Assembly (NCBI RefSeq): GCF_001190785.1
Contig: NZ_LGSS01000013.1
Location: 16,429-80,428, forward strand
DNA length: 64,000 nt
Source of the DNA: Gottschalkia purinilytica
Lineage (GTDB): Bacteria; Bacillota; Clostridia; Tissierellales; Gottschalkiaceae
Direction of reading: 5' to 3'
In this document: positions 34,915-44,527 of the stretch, in pieces
Layout of the letters: each line of letters opens with the position of its first letter
How positions within the stretch are numbered: position 1 is the first letter of the stretch
Made by a program: the position numbers and the translations under genes
Notes under the pieces: model-generated
What the model was told of the DNA's origin: nothing
The model's input: only the letters and a program-made list of their open reading frames with translations
Database searches by the model: none

Positions 34915-36213
34915 TTAATTCAGATTATATTGTTCTTTTACTAAACTATAAAGACCTACTTTTTCTAGTAGCCCTATCGGTGCTAAAAATGTAACTGTAG
35001 CTGTTCCTGGATATCTACCAATTTCTACCGCTCCATTTATTGTAGTTCTATTCTTTACTTCTGGAACACTTATCCCAAAAAGTTCAGCTGCCCTACTAAG
35101 TCCATTATCTATTGCCTCATTTAAGTTTGATCCAGTCCCAACAAAGCTTATTGGTGCAGTATCTTCTAGGGATTCTACTCCCCACTCGCTTGCTAGTTCC
35201 GCTGCTCTTTTCTTTTCCTCTAAGCTTAGTGGTTTCGCTAGATATGGTAGATCTTCTTCAACAGGTAGTATTATTGGCCCATCAATATTTAAATTTTTGA
35301 TTACTTTTACTTTTAAGGTAACAACTGCAGAAACATCACAAGTATGACCTGCTATTTCTCCATCTCCCTGCATAGCATGAACATCTCCTACATAAACTCC
35401 TCCACCCTTTACTTTAACAGGACATATAACTATTGCCCCTTCTCTCGCCCTATTAATATCCATATGTCCATCAGTTTTATTTTTTATCAATTCTTCTTCT
35501 GTTAATGAATACTTATGTGGAGCACCTAATAGGAATGATCCAAAATCTCCAGCATTGTGAGAGTCAGGCATAGCTATAGACGGAGTTGTTCCTAGTTGCC
35601 CAATAAACGGTTTCAATCTCGAAATGTTACCGACTATATCATGAGGTGCAAATGTTACTACCGGATGTTGAATTGAATTGTCTGGAACAGCCATGTATGA
35701 CTTTGCTTTTTTGGCAGCTTCTTCCGATGCTTCTTTAGTTAGTGTAACCCCTATTGTTTTGTGTTCATTAAAAGCAATTGTATACCCATTAGTAAACTGG
35801 AATGCAGAAATCTCTTCATCACATTTTACACAGTGTACCGAAGCTGAACCAATACCTTCTAGTTTCGTTTCTGGATAAAGTGTACCACAGTTAGGACATC
35901 TCCCAGCTACAAAAGGGTCTCCTACAAAGTTTTTCTCTACTGCAACTTCATTTCCTGAAGATGCTACTGAAGAAGTTACGGTAACTGATTTAATATAGAT
36001 TGCAATTGCATCTCCTATTTCTGCATTTTCCACGAATACAGGTTTTGTTACTTCATGTCCACCCCTTAATGCGGGAGTAATCATAGGTCCCCAGCATCCT
36101 GGCGCCGTATTAGCAACTATTATCCCTCCATCTTTGACAGGACCAAGCATTGATTGATTTGGATCTAATATTCCATTCGTGAACTCGTTTACGAATACAC
36201 TTTCCTTTGGCAA
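34915..36213 (-). CDS. acetamidase/formamidase family protein with zinc-ribbon insert
   Basis: 432 residues of the FmdA/AmdA family: GPVKDGGIIVANTAPGCWGP, MPDSHNAGDFGSFLLGAP, YVGDVHAMQGDGEIAGHTCD and the C-terminal FVGTGSNLNEAIDNGLSRAA. Between residues 105 and 135 there is a four-cysteine zinc ribbon (CPNCGTLYPET ... CVKCDEE), which many relatives lack. The reaction would be amide hydrolysis releasing ammonia. The start is a TTG at 36211-36213 with GGAGGAG 7 bases upstream. It is a single gene with its own terminator, near a decayed urea/nickel module that also concerns nitrogen scavenging. Confidence 0.88.
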   Translation of the reverse strand: MPKESVFVNEFTNGILDPNQSMLGPVKDGGIIVANTAPGCWGPMITPALRGGHEVTKPVFVENAEIGDAIAIYIKSVTVTSSVASSGNEVAVEKNFVGDPFVAGRCPNCGTLYPETKLEGIGSASVHCVKCDEEISAFQFTNGYTIAFNEHKTIGVTLTKEASEEAAKKAKSYMAVPDNSIQHPVVTFAPHDIVGNISRLKPFIGQLGTTPSIAMPDSHNAGDFGSFLLGAPHKYSLTEEELIKNKTDGHMDINRAREGAIVICPVKVKGGGVYVGDVHAMQGDGEIAGHTCDVSAVVTLKVKVIKNLNIDGPIILPVEEDLPYLAKPLSLEEKKRAAELASEWGVESLEDTAPISFVGTGSNLNEAIDNGLSRAAELFGISVPEVKNRTTINGAVEIGRYPGTATVTFLAPIGLLEKVGLYSLVKEQYNLN

Positions 36214-36580
36214 AACATCTCCTCCTTCTTTTATCTAAAATCGTCTAACATTATTTATATTTGTATTTTCTCCATATTCATCTATTGTATTCTATATATT
36301 TATAGCCCTTATTTTTACTTAATTAAATTACAATATATTAATTATGCAAAATAACTATTCGTATAATATAGCCACCAAATGATTCGAAAAAGTATAGAGT
36401 AATTTTTGTATTTTAATCCTCTCTCAAAAAATAGTAAAAAAACTCCTACTTATATTCAAAGTAAGAGTTATTAGTATTAAGTATTTAGAAGTATATTTAA
36501 TAATCATATTACCTATAAGAAAGACTACATATTAGAAACCTGTTCTGTTTTATCAAATGGGAGTCTTATTTATTGTTATT
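36214..36580. other. intergenic region, terminator only
   Basis: 367 bases. The MATE-gene terminator at 36434-36469 is the only feature recognised. The acetamidase promoter is presumably here but was not resolved. Confidence 0.5.
36434..36469 (-). terminator. terminator downstream of the MATE gene
   Basis: An 11-bp stem with one G-U-type pair (AACTCTTACTT / AAGTAGGAGTT, minus strand) followed by TTTTTTT. It lies 112 bases past the MATE stop codon. Confidence 0.7.
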
Positions 36581-37924
36581 TTAAATTACTTTTTCCTTCC
36601 ACTTATTTGTTCTTATATATATAGTAGATACTACAATAGAAACTACAGAAGCTATAGGTGCTGCTAATCCTAAACCAATTAGACCTTTTAAGAAAGTTAT
36701 TGCTAGTAAAAATGCCATTGGCACTCTAACTAATATAGAAGATAATATACCATTTATCATTGCAAAAGTAGTTCTTCCACTTCCATTTAAGAAACCATTT
36801 AGATTGAATTTAATTGCAACTAACATAAAATCTATACTAAAAGTTTTCAAATAATCAGTTCCTGCTTTTACTACATCTTTATCTGCCTTAAATATTCCCA
36901 TTATAGATTGAGGATGTAATTGTGCCCAAACAAAGAAAAACAATGAACATACAAGAGATATTAATATACTTATATTTAATGCTTTACTAGCACGCTCTGG
37001 TTGATTTGCTCCTATATTTTGAGCAGTTAGTGATGCTAAGGCATAAGACATTGCCATAGGTGGCAACATAGAAAATACCTCAAATTTAGCAACTATACCT
37101 ACTGCTGCTGATTCCGATACCCCTAGACTATTAGCGATAGCAGCAATAACTAAAAAAGACATCCAAAGTAGTACTTCCTGTAAAGATAAAGGACCTCCAA
37201 GCTTTAATAACTTTAACATCTTATCTTTATTTACAATAAAGTTCTTTCGTTTAAATTCAAATATAAACTTTCTCCTTGAAAGATATATAATTGCTAAAAT
37301 CATACTAATTCCTTGTGATACAATAGTTGCTAAAGCAGCTCCAGCAGCTCTCATATTAAATGCTCCTACTAAAATTAGATCTAGAACTATATTAAATACA
37401 CAAGCTATAGCAATAAAATAAACAGGTCTTTTAGAGTCCCCAAGACCTCTAAGTATAGCACTTATGGAATTATAACCAAATATAAATATAATTCCACTGG
37501 AAGCTATAAGTACATATCTTGTGGCATCAGCATAAGCTTCTGATGGTGTTTGTAAAATATTGAGTAAATGTTTTGTTGATATAAACATCAAACCAGTTAT
37601 CAATAATGATATAAAGATTCCCAAAGTCAACATAGTCCCTATAGTTTCAGATGTATCTTTATTCTTCCTTGCCCCATAATATTGACCTACAAGAATTGTT
37701 CCTCCCATAGTTAGTCCTGTTATTAATCCATTTACAATCTGCATAACTTGTGTACCAATAGCTACAGATGAAAGTCCAACCGTATCTGTAAACAATCCTA
37801 CTATTAACAAATCTGCTGTTCCATATAAAGCCTGCATAAGATTAGCTATTATAAAAGGTATTGAAAAACTTATAAGTGATTTATAAATATTCCCTTCAGT
37901 TAAATTTTGTTCTGTTTGTTTCAA
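36581..37924 (-). CDS. MATE-family efflux transporter
   Basis: 447 residues, twelve hydrophobic segments. Typical MATE sequences include LISFSIPFIIANLMQALYGT-ADLLIVG at the start and AIGTQVMQIVNGLITGLTMG-GTILVGQYYGA, and the second half repeats the pattern (GGPLSLQEVLLWMSFLVIAA ... ALASLTAQNIGA). It would export cationic drugs or metabolites using a Na+ or H+ gradient. The start is a TTG at 37924 with AAAGGAA about 12 bases upstream, a weak arrangement, so the exact start is uncertain. Confidence 0.92.
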   Translation of the reverse strand: MKQTEQNLTEGNIYKSLISFSIPFIIANLMQALYGTADLLIVGLFTDTVGLSSVAIGTQVMQIVNGLITGLTMGGTILVGQYYGARKNKDTSETIGTMLTLGIFISLLITGLMFISTKHLLNILQTPSEAYADATRYVLIASSGIIFIFGYNSISAILRGLGDSKRPVYFIAIACVFNIVLDLILVGAFNMRAAGAALATIVSQGISMILAIIYLSRRKFIFEFKRKNFIVNKDKMLKLLKLGGPLSLQEVLLWMSFLVIAAIANSLGVSESAAVGIVAKFEVFSMLPPMAMSYALASLTAQNIGANQPERASKALNISILISLVCSLFFFVWAQLHPQSIMGIFKADKDVVKAGTDYLKTFSIDFMLVAIKFNLNGFLNGSGRTTFAMINGILSSILVRVPMAFLLAITFLKGLIGLGLAAPIASVVSIVVSTIYIRTNKWKEKVI

Positions 37925-38021
37925 CTAACACCATTCCTTTCTAGATAAACAGAAAGTATATGAGATCAATTACTTTCTAATCTTAGCAAAGAAGAATAAC
38001 ATATATTAATACATCTATAAA

Positions 38022-38606
38022 TTATAGGTTACTCAGTTCTTCATAATTTGAAATTACTTTATGTACTATTCCATACTCAATTGCTTCATCAGCACTTAGC
38101 CAATAATCTCTATCTGTATCCTTCTCTACCTTTTCTAAAGGTTGACCAGTAGCATTACTAATTATCTTATTGATTCTACTACGTACTCTCAGTATTTCAT
38201 CTGCTTCAATAAGAATATCTGTAGCTTGCCCTTTACAACCACCTAATGGCTGATGTATCAGATATCTAGTGTTAGGTAAAGAGTAACGATCTTGTTTATC
38301 AGCTGCAAGATAGATTGTAATACCTGCACTTACTACCCAACCAGTACCAATAACAATAACACGTGGTTTAACAAACTTAATCATATCATGAATTGTGTCA
38401 CCAGCTTCAACATGCCCACCTTGACTGTTAATAAATAACTTTATTGGTTCATCTCCCATTTCTTGTAGAATTAAGAGTTGCGTAGTTACCTTTTCTGCTA
38501 AATCCTGAGTAATCTCTCCAGAGATTATAATTGATCTAGATTTTAATAACTTTTCTGTCACTAAATTAGAAGCTTTTTGTTTTTGTTCTTGTTCTTGATT
38601 ATTCAT
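38022..38606 (-). CDS. ClpP-type serine protease subunit (divergent paralogue)
   Basis: 194 residues of the ClpP fold: GEITQDLAEKVTTQLLILQE, then FINSQGGHVEAGDTIHDMI. The catalytic Ser93 lies in GWVVSAG rather than the standard MAASMG, His118 in YLIHQPLGG, and the Asp in EKDTDRDYWLSADEA. The triad is thus complete, but the nucleophile motif and the Q/E-rich N-terminus differ from housekeeping ClpP, and no clpX is adjacent. It probably forms a second or mixed ClpP ring. AGGAGAG precedes the ATG. Confidence 0.85.
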   Translation of the reverse strand: MNNQEQEQKQKASNLVTEKLLKSRSIIISGEITQDLAEKVTTQLLILQEMGDEPIKLFINSQGGHVEAGDTIHDMIKFVKPRVIVIGTGWVVSAGITIYLAADKQDRYSLPNTRYLIHQPLGGCKGQATDILIEADEILRVRSRINKIISNATGQPLEKVEKDTDRDYWLSADEAIEYGIVHKVISNYEELSNL

Positions 38607-38862
38607 AATATCACTCTCCTATTATTTAAGATATTTAATTACGATGATAGGCATATTTATCATCATATGTTTTGATTTCAAACAATTTTAACACAATTGC
38701 CATATAAAGGCAAAATCTATTTTATTCTCTTAAAGTTGCTATTCATAGTAAATTATACATAAAATTAATTTACTAAACCTTTAACTTTAATGAATAAGTC
38801 TTTTATTAAATACTTATAAATCATTACACCTAAAACTCTGTTTTAATTTTCTTTACATATTA

Positions 38863-39387
38863 CTACTTATTTTCAAAATCCTTAAACAATAGACTTGGTT
38901 GAATTCCAGTATTATTTTGATACTTACCACTACTATACTTTTCATAATCTCCTTCAATTGAATGATAATATATCTGACAAACTTCAATATCTGGATAAAT
39001 TCTAATTGGTTGAATACAATGAATCTCCAATGTCCAGTATCCAGAAAATCCAACATCACCAAATCCTGCTGTTACATGAATAAACAACCCAAGTCTTCCT
39101 ATTGAAGATCTTCCCTCAAGCATTGGAACAAGATTTTCTGTCCTCGTATATTCTTTAGTTCTACCAAGATATAACTTGTTAGGTTCTAAAACTATACCTT
39201 CCTCTGGTATAATGATACTTTTTGCCTTATTCTCTTTCTTCATATCAAGAATATTGTCCTCGTATACTAATAATTCATTATATAACTTTAAATTGTAGCT
39301 ATTGGGATTCAATTGTTTTGGATTAAAAGGCTCAATAAATATATCTTTTTCAAGTCTATTTTCAATTTCTTTTCCTGATAGAATCAT
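38863..39387 (-). CDS. dcd: dCTP deaminase
   Basis: 174 residues. Family motifs: the N-terminus MILSGKEIENRLEK, LNPNSYNLKLYNEL, the active-site region LEGRSSIGRLGLFIHVTAGF and GDVGFSGYWTLEIHC with the catalytic Glu. It converts dCTP to dUTP (or dUMP if bifunctional) for thymidylate synthesis. The ATG has GGGAG upstream. It stands alone between ClpP-like and HAD genes. Confidence 0.92.
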   Translation of the reverse strand: MILSGKEIENRLEKDIFIEPFNPKQLNPNSYNLKLYNELLVYEDNILDMKKENKAKSIIIPEEGIVLEPNKLYLGRTKEYTRTENLVPMLEGRSSIGRLGLFIHVTAGFGDVGFSGYWTLEIHCIQPIRIYPDIEVCQIYYHSIEGDYEKYSSGKYQNNTGIQPSLLFKDFENK

Positions 39388-39597
39388 TTTTTCACTCCCT
39401 ATGTAATTTGATTTTAACTTTATACTTTATCACGCTACTCTACAAGATAATGCTATAATACTAAGTATTATTTACAATTATATCATCAAATGACATAGTT
39501 ATTTACATAAATAATTATGACTATATATTTGAATAATAAACATTACTGATTTATTAAACTATTTTCATAATATAACCTTTATTATAAAGTATAAAAA

Positions 39598-40270
39598 CTA
39601 CAGATGTTTTTCTAATTCATCTAATCCGTATATTATTTTAACATCTGGTATGTCAATTTTATATTTTTTCTGTTTAACCAGATACCCTTTATACCAACTT
39701 TTTCGCAAGATAATATATCTGTCTTTAGATCATCACCTATGTAATAACAGTTTGAAGGAGATATTTTTACCTTTTTGCAAGCTATATCAAAAATCTTAAT
39801 ATCAGGTTTTGCAACTCCTACATCATCTGCTGTTATAATCACCTCAAAATAATCCTTAATGCCAATTTTCTCAAGTTTCAAAAGTTGCTGATTATAGTCC
39901 CCATTACTAATAATACCTAATCTATAGTTCTTTAATCTTTTTAAACAAGGAATGACATCATCAAATGCTACCCAATTATTTTCATAACTTGATAAATAGG
40001 CTTGAAACTTTTTTCTGCCTCATCATCAGATAGTTTTACTCCTGATAAAGCAAATATTTCTTTTATTCTTTCATTCCTTTGATTTTCAAATGTAAGCTCA
40101 CCATCTAAAAATCTTCTAAAGTTCTTTTCAGAGATATTACACCACATATGATAAAATTCATTTTGATTGACATTAAAGTATTCTTTATTTATTTTATAAA
40201 GTGCCTTTACTCCTAAATATTCAGAAAGCTTATGATCAAGTAATGTTCCATCTAAATCAAAAAATATCAT
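39598..40270 (-). pseudogene. HAD-family phosphatase with two frameshifts
   Basis: The first frame from 40270 gives FFDLDGTLLDHKLSEYLGVK (DxD nucleophile motif) and runs into a stop at GVKLSDDEAEKSF. One base later, another frame supplies the rest: FQAYLSSYENNWVAFDDVIP, SNGDYNQQ, VAKPDIKIFDIACKK, YYIGDDLKTDI. A second shift occurs after WLNRK, leading to YKIDIPDVKIIYGLDELEKH-L and a stop. Both shifts fall in runs of six As where seven would restore the frame. The product would be an HAD-IA phosphatase (YjjG/GS1-like). It is either a true pseudogene or homopolymer sequencing error. Confidence 0.85.
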
Positions 40271-40680
40271 AAAATTATCACTACCTCATAAATTTTTTCA
40301 TTATATAATTACTGCCTCTATAAGTTGTTAAGTATAATATCGTTTTTTATAAATAACGATTATCATTATATTTATCACGATTATATCACTCAGTATTCAC
40401 TTGTAAAATATACATTCTTGAGTCATTTTTTGTACAAATTCATTAATCATTCTATAAGATCTTTTGAAAACTACTGATGATTCATTCATATAATTTATAT
40501 AATTTTCTCTTTTATATATAATTTTACTTAAGCATTTATGCATAGTATTAATTCTTTAATTATCATTTTTAAATATATTTTTCTTTTTTTATTTCTGAAT
40601 AAAAAATATCTAAATCTATCCTAAAACAACTATATATTTCATAATTTTAATAACGTACTATCTTCTAGTTTATTATATTT
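40271..40680. other. intergenic region with a Fur-like box, coding content lost
   Basis: About 410 bases of AT-rich DNA between the HAD gene and a siderophore-binding remnant. A Fur-like site sits at 40352-40370. Apart from that I see no gene. Confidence 0.5.
40352..40370. promoter_or_regulatory. Fur-like iron box
   Basis: AATAACGATTATCATTATA matches 16 of 19 positions of the classic Fur consensus (GATAATGATWATCATTATC). A TATAAT lies about 20 bases upstream on the plus strand. The remnant of an iron-siderophore binding protein follows on that strand, which supports an old iron-regulated promoter. Confidence 0.55.
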
Positions 40681-40841
40681 AATAGCCATAAAAGAATTAA
40701 TGAACAACCCTATTTGGCATAGTCTTCCTGCTGTAAAAAATGGACATGTCTATCTTGTTGATTATGCAAAGTGAAGTTCTAATGATGCTTTTACAAGAGA
40801 AAAATTATTAGAAGAACTTCCTAAAGTTTTGAGTAACTAAT
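40681..40841 (+). pseudogene. C-terminal remnant of a siderophore/cobalamin-binding protein
   Basis: The plus strand reads KELMNNPIWHSLPAVKNGHV, YLVDYAK, a TGA, then SSNDAFTREKLLEELPKVLS-N and a stop. NPIWxxLxAVKNGxVY(L/V)V is the C-terminal hallmark of FecB/FhuD/BtuF-type substrate-binding proteins. The body of the gene is gone and an in-frame stop interrupts the tail. Confidence 0.8.
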
Positions 40842-40947
40842 TCTAATTCTTTGAAAACTTAACTTAACTAAAAAGTATTCAATGAAATAGTAGTTTTGAT
40901 TTTACATTCATGAAATAATAATATATAAGCATGTTTATCTGTATTAA

Positions 40948-40975
40948 AAAAACACTATTTTAAAATAGTGTTTTT
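40948..40975 (-). terminator. terminator of the MBL-fold gene
   Basis: A 28-base perfect palindrome (AAAAACACTATTTT and its complement), T-rich on both sides, 16 bases after the stop codon. Confidence 0.8.
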
Positions 40976-40991
40976 CACTTATTTTCCAGTT

Positions 40992-41726
40992 TTAAAAACT
41001 AATTTCTTGTCCTAACTGATTAATATTAGCTATTTTAGTAGATTTATCACTCACTTTATTAATAAATTCATCACATATATAGAAATTATCTCTAAAATGC
41101 ATTGGAACTAGTAGTTTAGGCTTTATTGTATTTATAAAATATTCTCCACCTAAGTAATAGAATTCATCAAGTCTTGGATCTACGGGTATAAATGCAATAT
41201 CTATATCTTCTCCTATAATTTTACTAACTTCACGCTTATAGTCTTCTTCCTCTATCTTACGTTTTTCTTCAGAAAACTTTTTCCAATGCCACCAGTTTAA
41301 ATCCCCAGCATGAAACAAAGTAACTTCATCTACATCAACTAAAAACGAAACTCCTTTATCTGTTGAACCATAAGCTTTAATTGCTATATCTTTTATCTTA
41401 AGTGATTCATAAGGATTAACATAATGAAAATCAAATTTATCTATAATTTCCCTTAAATCACTACTCAATATATACTCTATATTTGGATTTTCCTTCTTCC
41501 AATCAAATATATCAGGAGTATAATGATCACTATGACTATGACTCACAAAGACAAAAATACTTTTATCCGTTTTAAATATTGAATTAGAAAGTATACTATC
41601 TTCTACATTTATTTTCTCTAAATTAAGACTATCCTCATAATAGTCAAATATCAAAATATTATTTTTAGTTTCCACTAAAAAGCTACTATGTCCTAAAGGA
41701 AATATATTGGCTTTAGAATCTCTCAT
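40992..41726 (-). CDS. MBL-fold metallo-hydrolase (UlaG-like)
   Basis: 244 residues. Beta-lactamase-fold metal motifs: HSSFLVET near the start, HSHSDHY (about residues 62-68), FHAGDLNWWHW with the bridging Asp, and PMHFRDNF near the end. The layout matches the UlaG/YjjB-like group of zinc hydrolases rather than true beta-lactamases. The ATG has AGGAGG upstream. It is a single gene; substrate not predictable. Confidence 0.87.
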   Translation of the reverse strand: MRDSKANIFPLGHSSFLVETKNNILIFDYYEDSLNLEKINVEDSILSNSIFKTDKSIFVFVSHSHSDHYTPDIFDWKKENPNIEYILSSDLREIIDKFDFHYVNPYESLKIKDIAIKAYGSTDKGVSFLVDVDEVTLFHAGDLNWWHWKKFSEEKRKIEEEDYKREVSKIIGEDIDIAFIPVDPRLDEFYYLGGEYFINTIKPKLLVPMHFRDNFYICDEFINKVSDKSTKIANINQLGQEISF

Positions 41727-41840
41727 ATTAACCTCCTATTTATTTTTTATATAGTAATCATATATTTTTATATCCTTTTTGATTATCCTTTAATAATTAA
41801 TTCATCTATATAAAACTTTTATTCACATTCTTTTTTGCGT

Positions 41841-42656
41841 TTAACTATTAAAAATCTCTAAGTTACAATACTTTTCATTCCTTTTTCTTTTCATAACCTT
41901 CATATTTAACTTTAATTCTGCAAAATCTATAGAAAATCTTCCTTTTTTTAAGGATTCATCTAAATTAAATGTAAACTTATCTTCAAAGTTTTGCTCGATA
42001 CATATAGTAAAGCTTTTTTCATTTATATTATAGACACTACTCCAAGCTGTTAAATTTTCTTGCTTCACTGTAGAGATTATATCCATACATATCTCTTCGT
42101 TTAAATAAGATGTATCCTCCATAATACTTTTTATTTTATTATAGCGAATACAGTTCGTACTACTTGTTACTGATTTATTAGTTAACAGTCTATATTCATT
42201 AGAGTTTAATTCTATATTTTCCTCATAAACTCCCTCTTCATATATTCCTACTCTATTTTTAATATCTGCAAAAAAGTATTGAACCTTAGGCCATCCATAT
42301 TTTATTCTGTAGTCTATTGTAAAGCTTTTAACTATATACATTGCTTCACCTACTGTTTTTGCTCTCTCTAAGATATATCTAACCATACTTAAACTATTTA
42401 TCATTAATGGAGTTGAGGTTCTATCTTCTTCTCCCTTTGTAGGAAGTGCTACAACTGCTACAAATAATCCCTCTTCGTTCATACCTTCATATGCTCTATC
42501 TTCTCCCATTTGCTCAATAAAACAACATCCTATGGTATTTACTCCATAACTTCTGTAAGATGGTACAAAACATATATTTCCTCCGTATTGAACCCAATCA
42601 AAGCTTCTTCCTATAAGTATCTTATCATTTTCAAGTTTCCCAAATATAGTACACAT
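41841..42656 (-). CDS. choloylglycine-hydrolase-like Ntn amidase
   Basis: 271 residues starting MCTIFG. The second residue, Cys2, would become the N-terminal nucleophile after Met removal, as in penicillin V acylase, bile-salt hydrolase and related linear-amide hydrolases. GRSFDWVQYGG, YEGMNEEGLFVAVVALP and the late N/R positions (TNCIRYNKI) support the family. I reject the longer start at 42707, because AAGGAGA lies 7 bases before the ATG at 42656 and a 17-residue N-terminal extension would block the nucleophile. Substrate (penicillin, acyl-homoserine lactone, bile salt or peptide) unknown. Confidence 0.85.
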   Translation of the reverse strand: MCTIFGKLENDKILIGRSFDWVQYGGNICFVPSYRSYGVNTIGCCFIEQMGEDRAYEGMNEEGLFVAVVALPTKGEEDRTSTPLMINSLSMVRYILERAKTVGEAMYIVKSFTIDYRIKYGWPKVQYFFADIKNRVGIYEEGVYEENIELNSNEYRLLTNKSVTSSTNCIRYNKIKSIMEDTSYLNEEICMDIISTVKQENLTAWSSVYNINEKSFTICIEQNFEDKFTFNLDESLKKGRFSIDFAELKLNMKVMKRKRNEKYCNLEIFNS

Positions 42657-42764
42657 AACTTGTCTCCTTATCTTTTTGTTTCCAAGCACTTTCCTCAATT
42701 TTTTCATTAAGATAGTTCTCTAATTAATTTTATATCTATCACTCACTTTATTTTTTTATATCTA

Positions 42765-43616
42765 TTAAATAGTTAAATACATTTCATATTGAGAAATCTC
42801 ATCTTTTTGGAATCCAGTATGTTTTACAAATCCTTCTATACTTGCATTATTAGGAAAGCTTATACTTAAACTCTTTAAATTAAGATCATTTATAGCTTTT
42901 ATAATAATATTTCTTGCAATTCCTCTATGACGATGCTGTAATTTAGACCATATAAAGAAAATTCTACCATGGACACTTATACTTAAAGCCCCTATGAGTT
43001 CAGAATCTTTATATACTCCATAATGTACTAAGTCTTCAAGCTTTTTCATATAATCTAAATCATTTTGCCAATTAATATGTATATTTTCTAATTTAGATGA
43101 TAGGTCAGCAATAGTTTCAAAATTAATCTTTTGAATATCTATAGAATTATCCACTTCCCTTTTTAAGTTAAAAACATCTTTATAAGAATAATATTTTATG
43201 TCATAAATTTTATCATATCCTAAGTTTCTATAAAATTTAATTGCCCTATCGTTTCCTACGATAACTTCTAAAAACATCTGTTTACATCTATTGTCTAATG
43301 CAACCTGCTTATGTAAATCAAACAGCTTCTTACTTATACCCTTACCTCTATAATCAGGATGAACGCAAAGAGCTCCACAACGAAGAGTTTTTACTCCTTC
43401 ATAATTCTTAATTCCCCCTAAAATTACACCAATAGGTTTGCTATCATCTAATGCTATAAATGAATACTCTAACTGATTTCCTTCTGTTCCAAAAAATCTC
43501 TTTAAAAAGTCATCCTCAGACATCTCAACTTTTATGATATAATCTGAAAAACCTACTTGAAAAGCCTCATATACTTTCTCAAATTCAACATTAACACAAT
43601 GATTGTATGTAATCAT
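42765..43616 (-). CDS. GNAT acetyltransferase with two GNAT-like halves
   Basis: 283 residues. The N-terminal half is a normal GNAT domain with the acetyl-CoA loop LCVHPDYRGKGISKKLFDLH and NDRAIKFYRNLGY. The C-terminal half repeats the fold with a weaker loop (SKLQHRHRGIARNIIIKAI) and NASIEGFVKHTGFQ. The ribosome site is formed by the end of the TetR gene (GGGAG), which stops 3 bases before this ATG, so both are one operon and the acetyltransferase is presumably under TetR control. Confidence 0.87.
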   Translation of the reverse strand: MITYNHCVNVEFEKVYEAFQVGFSDYIIKVEMSEDDFLKRFFGTEGNQLEYSFIALDDSKPIGVILGGIKNYEGVKTLRCGALCVHPDYRGKGISKKLFDLHKQVALDNRCKQMFLEVIVGNDRAIKFYRNLGYDKIYDIKYYSYKDVFNLKREVDNSIDIQKINFETIADLSSKLENIHINWQNDLDYMKKLEDLVHYGVYKDSELIGALSISVHGRIFFIWSKLQHRHRGIARNIIIKAINDLNLKSLSISFPNNASIEGFVKHTGFQKDEISQYEMYLTI

Positions 43617-43618
43617 AA

Positions 43619-44227
43619 TTAATCTCCCTTACTAATTTTTCTTAATATTATATCTATGTAATTCTCAACTACATCATGGGTAATAGTAATCTTCATTACA
43701 GAATTCATATAGCCAATACCGTCCATTGTAGATAAAATAATATAAACCATTGATGATATATCAATATCTTTTTCAAATTCTCCACAATCAATTCCTTGTT
43801 GTAAAATTTCAGCTAAATCATCATAAAATAGTTTGTATCTTTCTTTAGCTTTATCTGACATATTAGGATTTCTAGCAAGTACAGACCAAAATTCAAAAGT
43901 AAAGCGAGACATTTTTTGTATTTTCTCTTCAAATAGACCTGTTAAAGTCCAATGAATATAATTAATTAGTTTCTCTCTATTTGACACTGTATTTGGAATA
44001 TTCTTAATCAAATCACGTCTCTCTTCTAATCGATTCTTTGCAATTTCTAAAAATATTTCTTCTTTGCTATTAAAATAATAATAAATTCCACCTTTACTTA
44101 CACCGGAAGCTTTAACAATATCATCAATTGATGTCTCTGAGTATCCTTTCTCGGCGAACAAATCAAAAGCATGTTGAATAATCTTTTTCTTTTTAGCTCC
44201 TGTAGATTCTTTACTTATTTTAGACAT
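43619..44227 (-). CDS. TetR/AcrR-family regulator
   Basis: 202 residues. The N-terminal helix-turn-helix is typical: KKIIQHAFDLFAEKGYSETS-IDDIVKASGVSKGGIYYYFN-SKEEIFLEI. The C-terminal ligand domain is divergent. AAAGGAGG precedes the ATG. A near-perfect palindrome at 44241-44260 just upstream is the likely autoregulatory operator. The downstream GNAT gene is the probable target. Confidence 0.92.
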   Translation of the reverse strand: MSKISKESTGAKKKKIIQHAFDLFAEKGYSETSIDDIVKASGVSKGGIYYYFNSKEEIFLEIAKNRLEERRDLIKNIPNTVSNREKLINYIHWTLTGLFEEKIQKMSRFTFEFWSVLARNPNMSDKAKERYKLFYDDLAEILQQGIDCGEFEKDIDISSMVYIILSTMDGIGYMNSVMKITITHDVVENYIDIILRKISKGD

Positions 44228-44240
44228 GTTACCTCCTTTA

Positions 44241-44260
44241 AAAACCGACTGGTCAGTTTT
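44241..44260. promoter_or_regulatory. TetR-type operator
   Basis: AAAACCGACTGGTCAGTTTT is a 20-base inverted repeat with two mismatched pairs, containing the GACYRGTC core seen in AcrR/QacR-type operators. It ends 13 bases before the TetR start codon. Confidence 0.7.
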
Positions 44261-44399
44261 TTATTTTATTCTATAGTAATCAGACTTAAAATACAACGAT
44301 GAATTTAACATTATTGAAACTTATTATTTTATTTAAATTTCATAAATAAAATAGAGTTTGCACAAAATATTTAGGGTATTAATAGTCTATCAAACACAA

Positions 44400-44428
44400 T
44401 TGAAACAAACTTTTATGTATGATAGAAT
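44400..44428 (+). promoter_or_regulatory. sigma-A-like promoter upstream of the glutaredoxin gene
   Basis: TTGAAA (44400-44405) and TAGAAT (44423-44428) are exactly 17 bases apart. It leaves a leader of about 95 bases before the glutaredoxin ATG. Confidence 0.6.
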
Positions 44429-44527
44429 GTAACAAAATTAAGCTAAATTTTTCCTAAATATATTTTTAGAATGTAAAAAATCATTTAATGTACATTTTAG
44501 ATATTAAATAAGAAAGGATGAATCTAT

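Noticed and set aside
38853..39062. Minus-strand frame inside dcd
   Set aside because: Shadow of the dCTP deaminase gene in another frame of the same strand.
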